A DNA stretch of 64,000 nucleotides from Rhodobacter sp. (lineage in GTDB: Bacteria; Pseudomonadota; Alphaproteobacteria; Rhodobacterales; Rhodobacteraceae): assembly GCA_027484985.1 (NCBI GenBank), contig JAIXRW010000037.1, positions 1 to 64,000 of the forward strand. The letters run 5' to 3'. Positions 18,527 to 28,454 of the stretch are shown piece after piece (position 1 is the first letter of the stretch; each line of letters begins with the position of its first letter). Below the pieces are notes generated by a model. That model was not told the origin of the DNA, searched no databases, and saw only the letters and a program-made list of their open reading frames with translations. Both the position numbers and the translations under genes were made by a program.

Positions 18527-19776
18527 CCGAACCGCCGCCGCGCATCGAGCGCAAGGCCGGTGCCCACCGACCCGAGCATGTCGCCCGTTGCCATTTTCGC
18601 GGCGGGCAACAGGCGGGCAACGGTATCGCGCAGGATCGGCAAATGCGACGACCCGCCAGTGAGGAAAACTGTGGCAATCCGCTCGGCCCCCACGCCCGCC
18701 TCTGCCAGCGTCTGTTCGACCAGCGCCGCGATGCGGGCCACGGGCGCCTCAAGCGCAGCCTCGAACCGCTCGCGGCGCAAGACGGGGTTGGGCGCGTCGC
18801 AGATATCGCGCAGCATCAACCGCGCCGCTTCGGCCCCGGTCAGGTCGATCTTGACCCGCTCGACCTCCAGGGCCAGCGCGTGGCCGCGCCGCCCATCGAC
18901 CACACGGATCATGCGGTCTATCAGTTCCGGGCGGTCCGCCCCGGCCCGCAGCGCCTTGAGGTCGGCCGCCGTGCGGGCGGTGTACAGCGTGTTGATGCGG
19001 TGCCAAGTGGCAAGATCAAGATAATAGTGCCGCGGCATGGTGCCGGTGCCAGCCTTGGTGGGGGCAAGATAGCCCAGATGCGGCATCGCCTCGGCCAGTG
19101 ACAGCAGGCGGTCGAAATCGGTGCCGCCGACGCGGATGCCGCCCGTGGCAAGAATATCGCCCATGCGGTGCGCCGCGCGCGCCCGTTCCGGCGACAGCCG
19201 CAGGATCGAGATGTCAGAGGTGCCGCCCCCGATGTCGAAGACCAGCACCAGTTCTTCCGCCACCAGTCCCTGTTCGTAATGCAGTGCGGCAGCGACGGGT
19301 TCGTATTGGAAGGCGACCTCGTCAAAGCCGCAATCGCGTGCGATCGCCAAAAGTGCGGCCTCGGCCGCGCTGTCGCCTGCCGGATCGTCATCCAGAAAAT
19401 GCACCGGCCGCCCGAACACGGCCTGCTTCAACCCGGGTTGCGCCGCATCCAGCCGGTCGCGCAGATGCAGCATGAAGCGCAGCACCACATCGCGAAAACT
19501 GACCGACCGTCGCCCGACCGCCGTTCGTTCGCCGAGCAGAGACGAACCCAGCGTGCTTTTCAGCCCCCGCATCAGCCGCCCCTCATCGCCGCCCAGATAG
19601 GCCGCCATCGCCGCGCGGCCAAAGCTGGCGGGGCCGCCATCGGCGTCGAAAAACACGGCAGAGGGCAGGGTTACGTGGCTGTCTTCAAGTGGGACGAGCC
19701 ATGCGCGCTTGGCATCGGCAAGACCCACCGTCGAATTCGAGGTGCCAAAGTCGATCCCTGCAAAGGTTATGGTCAT
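18523..19776 (-). CDS. Hsp70 family protein, YegD-like
   Basis: This 417-residue protein has the actin/Hsp70 ATPase fold. Phosphate-1 is in AGIDFGTSNSTVGLAD (residues about 7-21), phosphate-2 in LVFDIGGGTSDISIL, and the adenosine motif in VFLTGGSSHLPIL near the C-terminus. It stops shortly after the ATPase domain, so the peptide-binding and lid domains of DnaK are missing, as in E. coli YegD. The start at ATG 19776 fits the Hsp70 N-terminus. A copy of the extragenic element separates it from the FAD oxidoreductase gene upstream. Clients are unknown. Confidence 0.88.
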   Translation of the reverse strand: MTITFAGIDFGTSNSTVGLADAKRAWLVPLEDSHVTLPSAVFFDADGGPASFGRAAMAAYLGGDEGRLMRGLKSTLGSSLLGERTAVGRRSVSFRDVVLRFMLHLRDRLDAAQPGLKQAVFGRPVHFLDDDPAGDSAAEAALLAIARDCGFDEVAFQYEPVAAALHYEQGLVAEELVLVFDIGGGTSDISILRLSPERARAAHRMGDILATGGIRVGGTDFDRLLSLAEAMPHLGYLAPTKAGTGTMPRHYYLDLATWHRINTLYTARTAADLKALRAGADRPELIDRMIRVVDGRRGHALALEVERVKIDLTGAEAARLMLRDICDAPNPVLRRERFEAALEAPVARIAALVEQTLAEAGVGAERIATVFLTGGSSHLPILRDTVARLLPAAKMATGDMLGSVGTGLALDARRRFG

Positions 19777-19832
19777 GCTGGCCCCGTCGCGCAAAGCCTG
19801 CGGCGTAACGGCAGTGGCGGGCGGTGTAAAGA

Positions 19833-19894
19833 GAGGGGCGCTGCCCCTCGCCCGCAAGCGGGCTCACCCCGGAGTATTTGGGCAAAGGTGAAAG
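19833..19894 (+). repeat. Arm-hairpin extragenic element, complete copy A
   Basis: Three parts follow in order. Hairpin 1 is GAGGGGC-GCT-GCCCCTC (19833-19849), hairpin 2 is GCCCGC-AA-GCGGGC (19850-19863), and the conserved arm contains CCCCGGAGTATTTGGGCAAA and then GGTGAAAG (about 19864-19893). It lies between two minus-strand genes, directly after the stop of the FAD oxidoreductase gene. Confidence 0.85.
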
Positions 19895-19896
19895 GG

Positions 19897-21243
19897 TCAG
19901 AGAGAGGGGCCGGGGATGAGGGGCGAGCCGTCGGTGAAGCGCGAGAGGCGGAAGCGGGTCAGATCATGGCCCGTGTCGCGGTTTTCGACCAGATCGGCCA
20001 CCACGCGGCCCATGCCGGGACCGATGCCGAAGCCGTGGCCGCACAGGCCGGTGGCGATGGTCAGCCCCGGTATGTTGGGGACGTGATCGATGACGGGCAC
20101 CACATCTGGCATGGTGTCGATCATTCCGGCCCAAGCTGACCGCAGGCGGGGGCGGCCGAGATGGGGGAAGGCTGTGGCGAAATGGCGCTGGACGGCGTCG
20201 ATGCGGGCCATGTTGGGGGCGGGGTTCAGGATGCGGCAGCGTTCGAAGGGCGAGACTTCGTCCGCCCGCCAGCGGCGGGGGGTGGTCCAGGCATCGGGGA
20301 AATGGCGGGGCGCGGCGGGGCGGAAGCCGGTCTTGCGCCAGTCTCCTTTCCAGACAGGAAGGAATTTCAACAGGTTACGAAAGGCATCGGGGCCGATGAA
20401 GAAATCATGCCCGCTGCCCGGCGCGATGGAATAGCCGCCATCGGCGCGGCGGCGGAAGGCGAAATCGGCGTCACAGGCGGCGCCGGAAAACACCTCGGCC
20501 ATGGGTTCGGTGGCGGCCACCGAGGACAGCACGGCAAGTTGGGGGATATGCACATTCGATGCACACAAAAACAGCGACGACCACGCGCCCCCCGCCACGA
20601 CCACGCGGTCGCAGGCGATGCGGCCCTGTTCCGTCACCACCCCCGCCACGCGCCCCGCTGCAAGGTCGAGCGCGCGCACCGCGCAGCCTTCGACGATCAC
20701 CGCGCCCCGCCGCACCGCCCCTTCGGCCAGCATCGGCACGGCGACCCAGGGTTCGGCCCGCGCATCGCTGGCGGTGAAGAGGCCCCCCTGCCATGCCTTG
20801 GCCGAGCCGTTCAGCTTTTGCGCGACCGCGCCTGACCCGAGCAGATCGACCGCCAGCCCCATTTCGACCGCCGTCTTGCGCCAAGCGTCGAAGCCCGCCA
20901 GTTCGGCCTCGGACTTGGCCAGATACAGCACCCCTTCCTGCCGGAAGCCCAAAGCTTCGCCCAATTCGCGCGACAGGCTGTGCCAGATCGCCATGCTTTC
21001 CATCATGATCGGCAATTCCGCGAAGTCGCGGCCCTGCTGGCGAATCCAGCCCCAGTTGCGGCTGGATTGTTCGCCTGCCACGCGGCCTTTTTCGCAGACC
21101 GTGACGCGCAGACCTTTTTCGGCCAGAAACCACGCGGTCATAACCCCCATGACGCCGCCGCCGATGATGACGACATCGCATGCCTTGGGCGCGGGGCCGG
21201 CAAAGCGCGGCGGCGTGCCGTCATGGATCGGAAAGCGCATCAT
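19897..21243 (-). CDS. FAD-dependent oxidoreductase, D-amino-acid/sarcosine oxidase type
   Basis: This 448-residue flavoenzyme of the DAO family has the Rossmann FAD motif VVIIGGGVMGVMTAWFLAEKG near residues 24-44. It has a second conserved block (SSRNWGWIRQQGRD) and C-terminal FAD-contacting IATGLCGHGFGIGPGMG. The family oxidises secondary or D-amino groups with electron transfer to oxygen or a quinone; the exact substrate cannot be read. Its start overlaps the stop of the upstream ArgE-like gene by four bases (ATGA). This pairing and the divergent peptide transporter suggest catabolism of imported amino-acid derivatives. Confidence 0.85.
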   Translation of the reverse strand: MMRFPIHDGTPPRFAGPAPKACDVVIIGGGVMGVMTAWFLAEKGLRVTVCEKGRVAGEQSSRNWGWIRQQGRDFAELPIMMESMAIWHSLSRELGEALGFRQEGVLYLAKSEAELAGFDAWRKTAVEMGLAVDLLGSGAVAQKLNGSAKAWQGGLFTASDARAEPWVAVPMLAEGAVRRGAVIVEGCAVRALDLAAGRVAGVVTEQGRIACDRVVVAGGAWSSLFLCASNVHIPQLAVLSSVAATEPMAEVFSGAACDADFAFRRRADGGYSIAPGSGHDFFIGPDAFRNLLKFLPVWKGDWRKTGFRPAAPRHFPDAWTTPRRWRADEVSPFERCRILNPAPNMARIDAVQRHFATAFPHLGRPRLRSAWAGMIDTMPDVVPVIDHVPNIPGLTIATGLCGHGFGIGPGMGRVVADLVENRDTGHDLTRFRLSRFTDGSPLIPGPSL

Positions 21244-22406
21244 GCCAGTTCCGAGAGCAGGCGTTCCATGAAGGCCTGCCCTGCCCTGAATTGCGACAGT
21301 TCGATATATTCATCGGCCTGATGGGCCTGCGCGATATCGCCCGGCCCGCAGACCACCGCGGAATAGCCCGCCTGCTGGAATTGCCCCGCCTCGGTTCCGT
21401 AAGAGACCACACCAGATGCATTGTCGCCGGTCAGGCGGCGGACCAGCGCGGCGGCGGGGCCGCCCGCTTCGGGTTCCAGCGCGGGCACGCCGAAGAAGCG
21501 GGTCAGATGCACGCCCGCATCGGGATGCACGCGCTTTACCGCCGCGTCCAGACGCTTCGCCTCGGCCTCGAAGGCCTGCGCCCAGTCTTCCAGCGATTCG
21601 CCCGGAACCACGCGACATTCCACGGCAAAGCGGCAATCGCCCGCCGTGATGTTATGCGCCGTCCCGCCCGAGATCATGCCGACATGAAAGGTGGTGAAGG
21701 GCGGATCGAACACTGCCGCAAGCGGCCCCCGCGGGCGGGCCATGATTTCGGCATTGCGGTCATTGACCCACTGGATAAGGCGCGCGCCCTCCATAATGGC
21801 CGACACGCCATAGGGCAGCAGCGAGGAATGCACCTCGTGCCCTTTTACATGCACATGAAAGCCCGTGCCGCCCTTGTGCCCCTCGATCAGTTTCATGCGG
21901 CTTGGTTCACCGATCACCGCCGCCGCCCCCTTGGGCAGGTGCTTTTGCATTTCGGCAATCATCGGGGGGGCGCCGGTGCAGCCGACCTCTTCATCGTAGG
22001 ACAGCGCGAGTTGCAGGGGGCGGGTCACGCCGCGCCGCCGCGCCTCGACCAGCGCCCAGATGGCGAGGGCATCAAAGCCCTTCATGTCACAGGTGCCGCG
22101 CCCGTAAAGGCGGCCATCGCGTTCTGTCACCACCCACGGGTCGGACGACCAGTCTTGCCCATCGACGGGGACCACATCGGTATGGCCCGACAGCACGACC
22201 GCACCTTCCTGCCATGGCCCCGCATGGGCGAAGATTGCGGCCTTGGTGCCATCGGCATGATATTGGCGAAAGCTGTCGATGCCATGGCCGGCAAGGTATT
22301 CCGCCACCCAATCGACCAGCGGCAGGTTGGTGTCACGGCTGACCGTGGGAAAGCTGACCAACCGATCAAGGATTTCGCGGGGGCTGAGGGTTTGGGCGGC
22401 AGTCAT
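21240..22406 (-). CDS. argE: Acetylornithine deacetylase-like M20 metallohydrolase
   Basis: This 388-residue protein belongs to the M20/ArgE family of dinuclear zinc deacylases. Metal-binding motifs are visible as VVLSGHTDVVPVDG (His and the following Asp), RGTCDMKGFDA (bridging Asp) and SYDEEVGCTGA (catalytic Glu-Glu). Overall similarity and length fit acetylornithine deacetylase. The operon with an amino-acid oxidase and the divergent peptide importer mean a catabolic N-acyl amino acid deacylase is an alternative. ATG 22406 gives the usual ArgE N-terminus; an ATG at 22463 would add a non-conserved proline-rich leader. Confidence 0.85.
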   Translation of the reverse strand: MTAAQTLSPREILDRLVSFPTVSRDTNLPLVDWVAEYLAGHGIDSFRQYHADGTKAAIFAHAGPWQEGAVVLSGHTDVVPVDGQDWSSDPWVVTERDGRLYGRGTCDMKGFDALAIWALVEARRRGVTRPLQLALSYDEEVGCTGAPPMIAEMQKHLPKGAAAVIGEPSRMKLIEGHKGGTGFHVHVKGHEVHSSLLPYGVSAIMEGARLIQWVNDRNAEIMARPRGPLAAVFDPPFTTFHVGMISGGTAHNITAGDCRFAVECRVVPGESLEDWAQAFEAEAKRLDAAVKRVHPDAGVHLTRFFGVPALEPEAGGPAAALVRRLTGDNASGVVSYGTEAGQFQQAGYSAVVCGPGDIAQAHQADEYIELSQFRAGQAFMERLLSELA

Positions 22407-22605
22407 GGCGGCTATCCTGTGAGGGTTCGGCCGCAGGTTTGCCGCTGGCGGGGGCAGGGTCAAGCCCGGCGCGGTGACGTAAGGTCAACCCGCACAAGAC
22501 AGTTGCGGTAAGGCAAAATATCTATGACAGTCGGACAACAATGGCACCGGACAAGCGCCGATAGCCGAAAAATTAAGAAAACCAAAGACCTGGGGAGGTC
22601 TCTCT

Positions 22606-23606
<1,001 letters not shown>

Positions 23607-23610
<4 letters not shown>

Positions 23611-24668
23611 TGCTGGATGATGCGCCGCAGCCGCTGGTTCAGGTGCGCGACCTGAAGATGCATTTCCCGATCTATGCGGGCCTGCTGCGCCGCCGGACGG
23701 GCGCGGTGAAGGCCGTCGATGGTGTCAGCTTCGACATCATGGCGGGCGAGACACTGGGGTTGGTGGGCGAATCCGGTTGCGGGAAATCGACCGTGGGGCG
23801 GGCGCTGTTGCGGCTATATGCGCCGACGGCGGGGACTGTGGTGATTGACGGCGAGGATGTGGCCACCCTGTCGCCCGAGGCGCTGCGGAAAAAGCGGCCC
23901 ACGATGCAGATGGTGTTTCAGGACCCGCAGGCGAGTTTGAACCCGCGCATGACGCTGGCCGCCATCATCGGAGAGCCGCTGGACGAACATACCGGATGGA
24001 ACGCCGAGAAAAAGCTGGCCCGCGTTTACGAGCTGATGGATCAGGTCGGGCTGAACCGCGCCTTTGCGGGGCGTTACCCGCATGAATTTTCCGGCGGGCA
24101 GCGGCAAAGGATCGGGATTGCGCGGGCCTTGGCGCTGAATCCGAAATTCATCGTCTGCGACGAACCCATCGCGGCGCTGGATGTGTCGATTCAGGCGCAG
24201 GTGGTGAACCTGTTGGAAGATTTGCAAGAGAGGCTGGGCCTGACCTATCTGTTCATCAGCCATGATCTGTCGATGGTGCGCCATATCGCAGACCGCGTGG
24301 CGGTGATGTATCTGGGCCAGATCGCAGAACTGTCGCCCCGCGATGCGCTTTATGCGCGGCCCCTTCACCCCTATGCACAGGCGCTGCTGTCGGCCGTGCC
24401 CGAAGCCGACCCCGCACGCGAGGCGACGCGGCGGCGGATCATCTTGCAGGGCGATGTGCCCTCGCCCGCCAATCCGCCCTTGGGCTGCAATTTCTGCACC
24501 CGCTGCCCCAAGGTCTTTGACCGTTGCCGTGTCGAGGAACCGAAACTGACCGAGGTGGAACCGGGGCGCTTTGTCGCCTGCCATCTGGTGACCGACAACA
24601 TGACCGGCGGGCACAGACCCGCTGGCGCCGAGGCCCCCGAGCACAAACAACAAGGAGAGGTAACATGA
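23607..24668 (+). CDS. dppF: Peptide ABC transporter ATP-binding protein (DppF/OppF)
   Basis: This second ATPase subunit has 353 residues: Walker [10 protein letters not shown], signature [16 protein letters not shown], Walker [13 protein letters not shown] and H-loop [11 protein letters not shown]. It also carries the C-terminal Cys-rich segment ([15 protein letters not shown]). The two nucleotide-binding domains work as a heterodimer on the permeases encoded downstream. It overlaps the upstream ATPase gene and the downstream binding-protein gene, each by an ATGA. Confidence 0.93.
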
Positions 24669-26368
24669 AACTCAAGACCGCCCTACTGGGCGCGGTGGCC
24701 GCGTTCACGCTGGCTTCCGCCGCGCATGCCGAACGCGGCAGCGACGGCGAAGTGAAAATCTTCTATTATCAGGCCGTTTCGACCCTGAACGCCTATCTGT
24801 CGTCGGGCACCAAGGACGTGGAAGCGGGTTCGCTGGTTCTGGAACCGCTGGCCGGTTTCGATCAGGACGGCAACCTGTTCCCGCGCCTTGCGGCCGAAAT
24901 TCCGACGGCGGAAAACGGCGGCATCTCGGCCGACCAGACCCAGATCACCTGGAAGCTGAAGGATGGTCTGCTGTGGTCGGACGGCACGCCCGTCACATCG
25001 GCCGACGTGAAGTTCACGTGGGAATATTGCACCGCCCCCGATGGCGGCTGCGCGCAGGGTGCGAAATACGAGGGAATCAAGACCATCGACACGCCCGATG
25101 CCCAGACCGTGGTCATCACCTTCGAAGCCCCCAAGCCCTATCCCTATCAGCCGTTCACCGGCGGCACCGCGCCGATCCTGCAAAAGGCGCAGTTCGAGGC
25201 CTGCCTTGGCGCCGCAGCGGCAAGCTGCACCGAGCAGAACTCGAAGCCCATCGGCACTGGCCCCTTCATGGTCACCGACTTCAAGGTGAACGATGTGGTG
25301 ACGCTGGAAGCCAACCCCAACTACCGCGATGCGGCCAAGCCCGCCTTTGCCAAGGTCACGCTGAAGGGCGGCGGCGATGCGCTGGCCGCAGCCTCGGCTG
25401 TCATGGAAACCGGCGAATTCGATTACGCCTGGAACACCCAGATCAACCCAGACCAGCAGGCCCAGATGGAAGCCGGCGGCAAGGGCAAGTTCGTCAACGC
25501 CTTCGGCACGCTGGTCGAGCGGATCGAGATCAACATGACCGACCCTTCGGCTGATTTGCCCGAAGGCGAGCGTTCGACGGTCAAGCACCCGCACCCGATC
25601 CTGTCGGATGCCAAGGTGCGTCAGGCCATGTCGATGGCGATTGACCGCCAGACGCTGGTGGATGTGGGCTATGGCGGCGCGGGCCGTCCGACCTGCAACC
25701 TTGTTCCGGCCCCTGCCGCCTATGCATCGGATAACACCGGCTGCCTGACGCAGGATATGGAAGGCGCCAAGAAGCTGCTGGAGGAAGCGGGCTGGGTTGA
25801 CACCGATGGTGACGGCATCCGCGAAAAGGACGGCAAGAAACTGTCGATCCTGTACCAGACCACCGTTAACCCCGTGCGTCAGGACTTTCAGGCGCTGGTC
25901 AAGGGCTGGTGGAACGAGGCCGGCATCGAGGTCGAGCTGAAATCCATCGATCCGGGTGTGTTCTTCGGCGGGGATGCGGGTTCGCCCGACACCTTCCAGA
26001 AGTTCTATGCCGACGTAGAAATGTACGCCAACAACTTCGACGGCACCGACCCCGAGCCCTATATGGCCCAGTATCTGTGCGACAAGATCCCCGGCCCCGA
26101 TAACCAGTGGCAGGGCGAGAACATCAACCGCTTCTGCGATCCGGCCTATGACGCGATGCTCAAGGAATTGTCGACCACGGGCGACCTGACCAAGCGCGGC
26201 GATCTGGTGAAGAAGATGAACGACATGCTGACCAAGGACAGCAACGTCATCATCCCGCTGGTGGACCGTGGCCGTTTCTCGGCGCAGTCCAACAGCCTTG
26301 GCGGGTTCGTGATGAACTCGTGGGACACCGAACTGTGGAACGCGCAGGACTGGACTCGCGTGAAGTGA
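24665..26368 (+). CDS. Peptide ABC transporter substrate-binding protein (family 5)
   Basis: This periplasmic receptor has 567 residues and starts with a classical signal peptide ([22 protein letters not shown]). Family 5 features include [40 protein letters not shown] and the hinge-region [20 protein letters not shown]. It fits the DppA/OppA type; the peptide or opine bound cannot be predicted. Its start overlaps the dppF stop (ATGA). After its stop, a GGGCGCGGCGGGG...CCCTGCCGCGCCC hairpin (26379-26406) precedes the permease genes and may set relative expression of the binding protein. Confidence 0.93.
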   Translation: MKLKTALLGAVAAFTLASAAHAERGSDGEVKIFYYQAVSTLNAYLSSGTKDVEAGSLVLEPLAGFDQDGNLFPRLAAEIPTAENGGISADQTQITWKLKDGLLWSDGTPVTSADVKFTWEYCTAPDGGCAQGAKYEGIKTIDTPDAQTVVITFEAPKPYPYQPFTGGTAPILQKAQFEACLGAAAASCTEQNSKPIGTGPFMVTDFKVNDVVTLEANPNYRDAAKPAFAKVTLKGGGDALAAASAVMETGEFDYAWNTQINPDQQAQMEAGGKGKFVNAFGTLVERIEINMTDPSADLPEGERSTVKHPHPILSDAKVRQAMSMAIDRQTLVDVGYGGAGRPTCNLVPAPAAYASDNTGCLTQDMEGAKKLLEEAGWVDTDGDGIREKDGKKLSILYQTTVNPVRQDFQALVKGWWNEAGIEVELKSIDPGVFFGGDAGSPDTFQKFYADVEMYANNFDGTDPEPYMAQYLCDKIPGPDNQWQGENINRFCDPAYDAMLKELSTTGDLTKRGDLVKKMNDMLTKDSNVIIPLVDRGRFSAQSNSLGGFVMNSWDTELWNAQDWTRVK

Positions 26369-26464
26369 TGTGAACATGGGCGCGGCGGGGTTAGCCCTGC
26401 CGCGCCCTTTCCTTTCCGCCCGCAGGGGTGGTTGCAGTTTCGGCAGGACAGGACGGACCCGCGC

Positions 26465-27472
26465 ATGTTTGCCTATACGCTCAGGCGATTGCTGACCGCG
26501 ATCCCGACGCTTCTGATGATTTCGCTGGTGATCTTCCTTCTGGTCGATCTGGCCCCCGGCAGCCCGATGTCGGAAATTCCGCTGACCGTGCCGCCCGAGG
26601 TGCGCCAGAAAATGATCGCCGCCATGGGGGCGGATCAACCGGTTTTCGTGCGCTATTTCCTGTGGCTGAAGCAGTTCTTCTGGGTCGAGCCGATGTATCT
26701 GCTGGACCATGTTTTCGGCACCGATTTTGCCCATGGCGCGCAGCGAATCATCTCGTGGCAGTCCAAAGTGCCGGTTTTTACCCTGATCGGGGAACGGTTG
26801 CCGCAAACGCTGACCGTGGTGGGGTCGGCCTATCTCGTGGGAGTGCTGATTGCCCTGCCCATCGGCATTTATTCCGCCTACCGGCAATATTCGTGGTTTG
26901 ACCAAGCGGGAACCTTCTTTGCCATGGTCGGCTTTTCCGTGCCGACCTTCTTTACCGGCAATGTGCTGATCCTGATCTTTGCGGTGAAACTGGGATGGTT
27001 TCCCACGATCTATGACACCAACCTGACCGTCGAGGACTGGCCGAGTTTCTACAAGATGCTGATGCAGATGGCGCTGCCCGTGACGGTGCTGGCGCTGTTC
27101 AACGCGGCCGAGATCAGCCGCTATACGCGGTCATCGGTGCTGGAAAACCTGGGGCAGGATTATGTGCGCACCGCGCGGGCCAAGGGCGTGCGCGAGGCGC
27201 CGGTGCTGCTGCGCCATGTGCTGCGCAATTCGCTGATCCCCGTGGTGACGGTCATCGCGCTGGGGCTGCCCACCGTGTTCGGCGGGGCCATCGTGACCGA
27301 GCAGATTTTCAAGATCAACGGCATCGGGGCGGCGCTGATCGGGGCGATCAATGTGAGCGACCTGCCCACGGTGCAGACCATCACCTTCATCTTCGCGGTG
27401 CTGATCGTGGCCTTCAACCTGATTGCCGATATCCTGTACGGCATCCTTGACCCGAGGATCCGCTATGACTGA
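26465..27472 (+). CDS. dppB: Peptide ABC transporter permease (DppB type)
   Basis: This 335-residue inner-membrane permease begins with the DppB-type N-terminus MFAYTLRRLLTAIPTLLMIS and has about six transmembrane helices. The EAA loop that contacts the ATPases is visible in DYVRTARAKGVREAPVLLRH. It ends with the conserved YGILDPRIRYD. Its stop overlaps the start of the second permease by eight bases. ATG 26465 fits the family; an in-frame ATG at 26432 would add 11 unconserved residues. Confidence 0.93.
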   Translation: MFAYTLRRLLTAIPTLLMISLVIFLLVDLAPGSPMSEIPLTVPPEVRQKMIAAMGADQPVFVRYFLWLKQFFWVEPMYLLDHVFGTDFAHGAQRIISWQSKVPVFTLIGERLPQTLTVVGSAYLVGVLIALPIGIYSAYRQYSWFDQAGTFFAMVGFSVPTFFTGNVLILIFAVKLGWFPTIYDTNLTVEDWPSFYKMLMQMALPVTVLALFNAAEISRYTRSSVLENLGQDYVRTARAKGVREAPVLLRHVLRNSLIPVVTVIALGLPTVFGGAIVTEQIFKINGIGAALIGAINVSDLPTVQTITFIFAVLIVAFNLIADILYGILDPRIRYD

Positions 27473-28385
27473 CGCGGTTGCACCGAAGCGCGCGGCAGGG
27501 CCATGGGCCGCCGTCTGGGCGCAGTTCCGCCGCCATCGCGGGGCCATGGCCGCGCTGATCTTGCTGGGGCTGCTGGCAGCTTTCGTGTTCATCGGGCCGC
27601 TGCTGTGGCGGATCGACCCGAATTTCATCGAGAAGAACACCGCCAAGATGTTCAAGATGCGCAACCTTGCGCCCAGTCTGGCCCACCCTTTGGGGACCGA
27701 CCAGTTGGGCCGCGACATGCTGGCGCGGATGATGTTCGGGGGGCGGATCTCGCTGGCGGTGGGCACGGTGGCAATGCTGGTCGCCATCTTCATCGGCACG
27801 ACTGTAGGGGTGCTGGCGGGCTATTTCCGGCGGCTTGACAACTGGCTGATGCGGTTGACCGACCTGTTTCTGGCGCTGCCGCTGCTGCCCTTGCTGCTGG
27901 TGATGATGTTTTTGTTCCGCGATGCCATTGCGGGCGTGCTGGGGCCGCGTCTGGGCACCTTCCTGCTGATCGTGCTGGCCATCGGCGTGACAAGCTGGAT
28001 GCAGGCCGCCCGCGTGGTGCGGGGCGAGGTGCTGGCGCTGAAGGAACGCGAATTCGTGCTGGCCGCGCGGTCCATCGGCACGCCGGACCGGCGGATCATC
28101 TTGCGCCATATCCTGCCCAATGTGCTGTCACCTGTCCTTGTTGCCGCCACCCTTGGCATCGCGGCGGCGATCATCACCGAAAGCGTGCTGTCTTTCCTTG
28201 GCCTTGGCTTCCCGCCGGATTTCCCGACATGGGGGCGGCTCTTGTATGACGGGATCGGTGACATCCGCACCTCGCCCGAGCGGGTGGTCTGGCCGGGTCT
28301 GGCCATTTCGCTGACGGTGCTGAGCGTGAACTATATCGGTGACGGCCTGCGCGACGCACTCGACCCGCGCATCCGCGGGCGGTGA
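27465..28385 (+). CDS. dppC: Peptide ABC transporter permease (DppC type)
   Basis: This second permease has 306 residues. It has the short cytoplasmic leader and first helix typical of DppC (FRRHRGAMAALILLGLLAAF) and the periplasmic HPLGTDQLGRDMLARMMFGG motif. The EAA loop is EFVLAARSIGTPDRRIILRH, and the C-terminus is GDGLRDALDPRIRGR. It completes the importer. Its stop codon is followed within one base by a pair of perfect hairpins. Confidence 0.93.
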   Translation: MTDAVAPKRAAGPWAAVWAQFRRHRGAMAALILLGLLAAFVFIGPLLWRIDPNFIEKNTAKMFKMRNLAPSLAHPLGTDQLGRDMLARMMFGGRISLAVGTVAMLVAIFIGTTVGVLAGYFRRLDNWLMRLTDLFLALPLLPLLLVMMFLFRDAIAGVLGPRLGTFLLIVLAIGVTSWMQAARVVRGEVLALKEREFVLAARSIGTPDRRIILRHILPNVLSPVLVAATLGIAAAIITESVLSFLGLGFPPDFPTWGRLLYDGIGDIRTSPERVVWPGLAISLTVLSVNYIGDGLRDALDPRIRGR

Positions 28386-28445
28386 CGAAGATTTTTCGTA
28401 CGAAAAATCTTCGCCCGAAAATTCTTCGGATGAAGAATTTTCGGG
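28386..28445. repeat. Two abutting perfect 14-bp hairpins between convergent genes
   Basis: 28386-28413 is a fully symmetric 28-nt palindrome (half-site CGAAGATTTTTCGT). 28414-28445 has a 14-bp stem (CCCGAAAATTCTTC) with a 4-nt GGAT loop. They abut without a spacer, begin one base after the dppC stop and end 9 nt before the stop of the converging DUF3422 gene. They probably end or protect both transcripts. Confidence 0.85.
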
Positions 28446-28454
28446 CCTGCGCCG

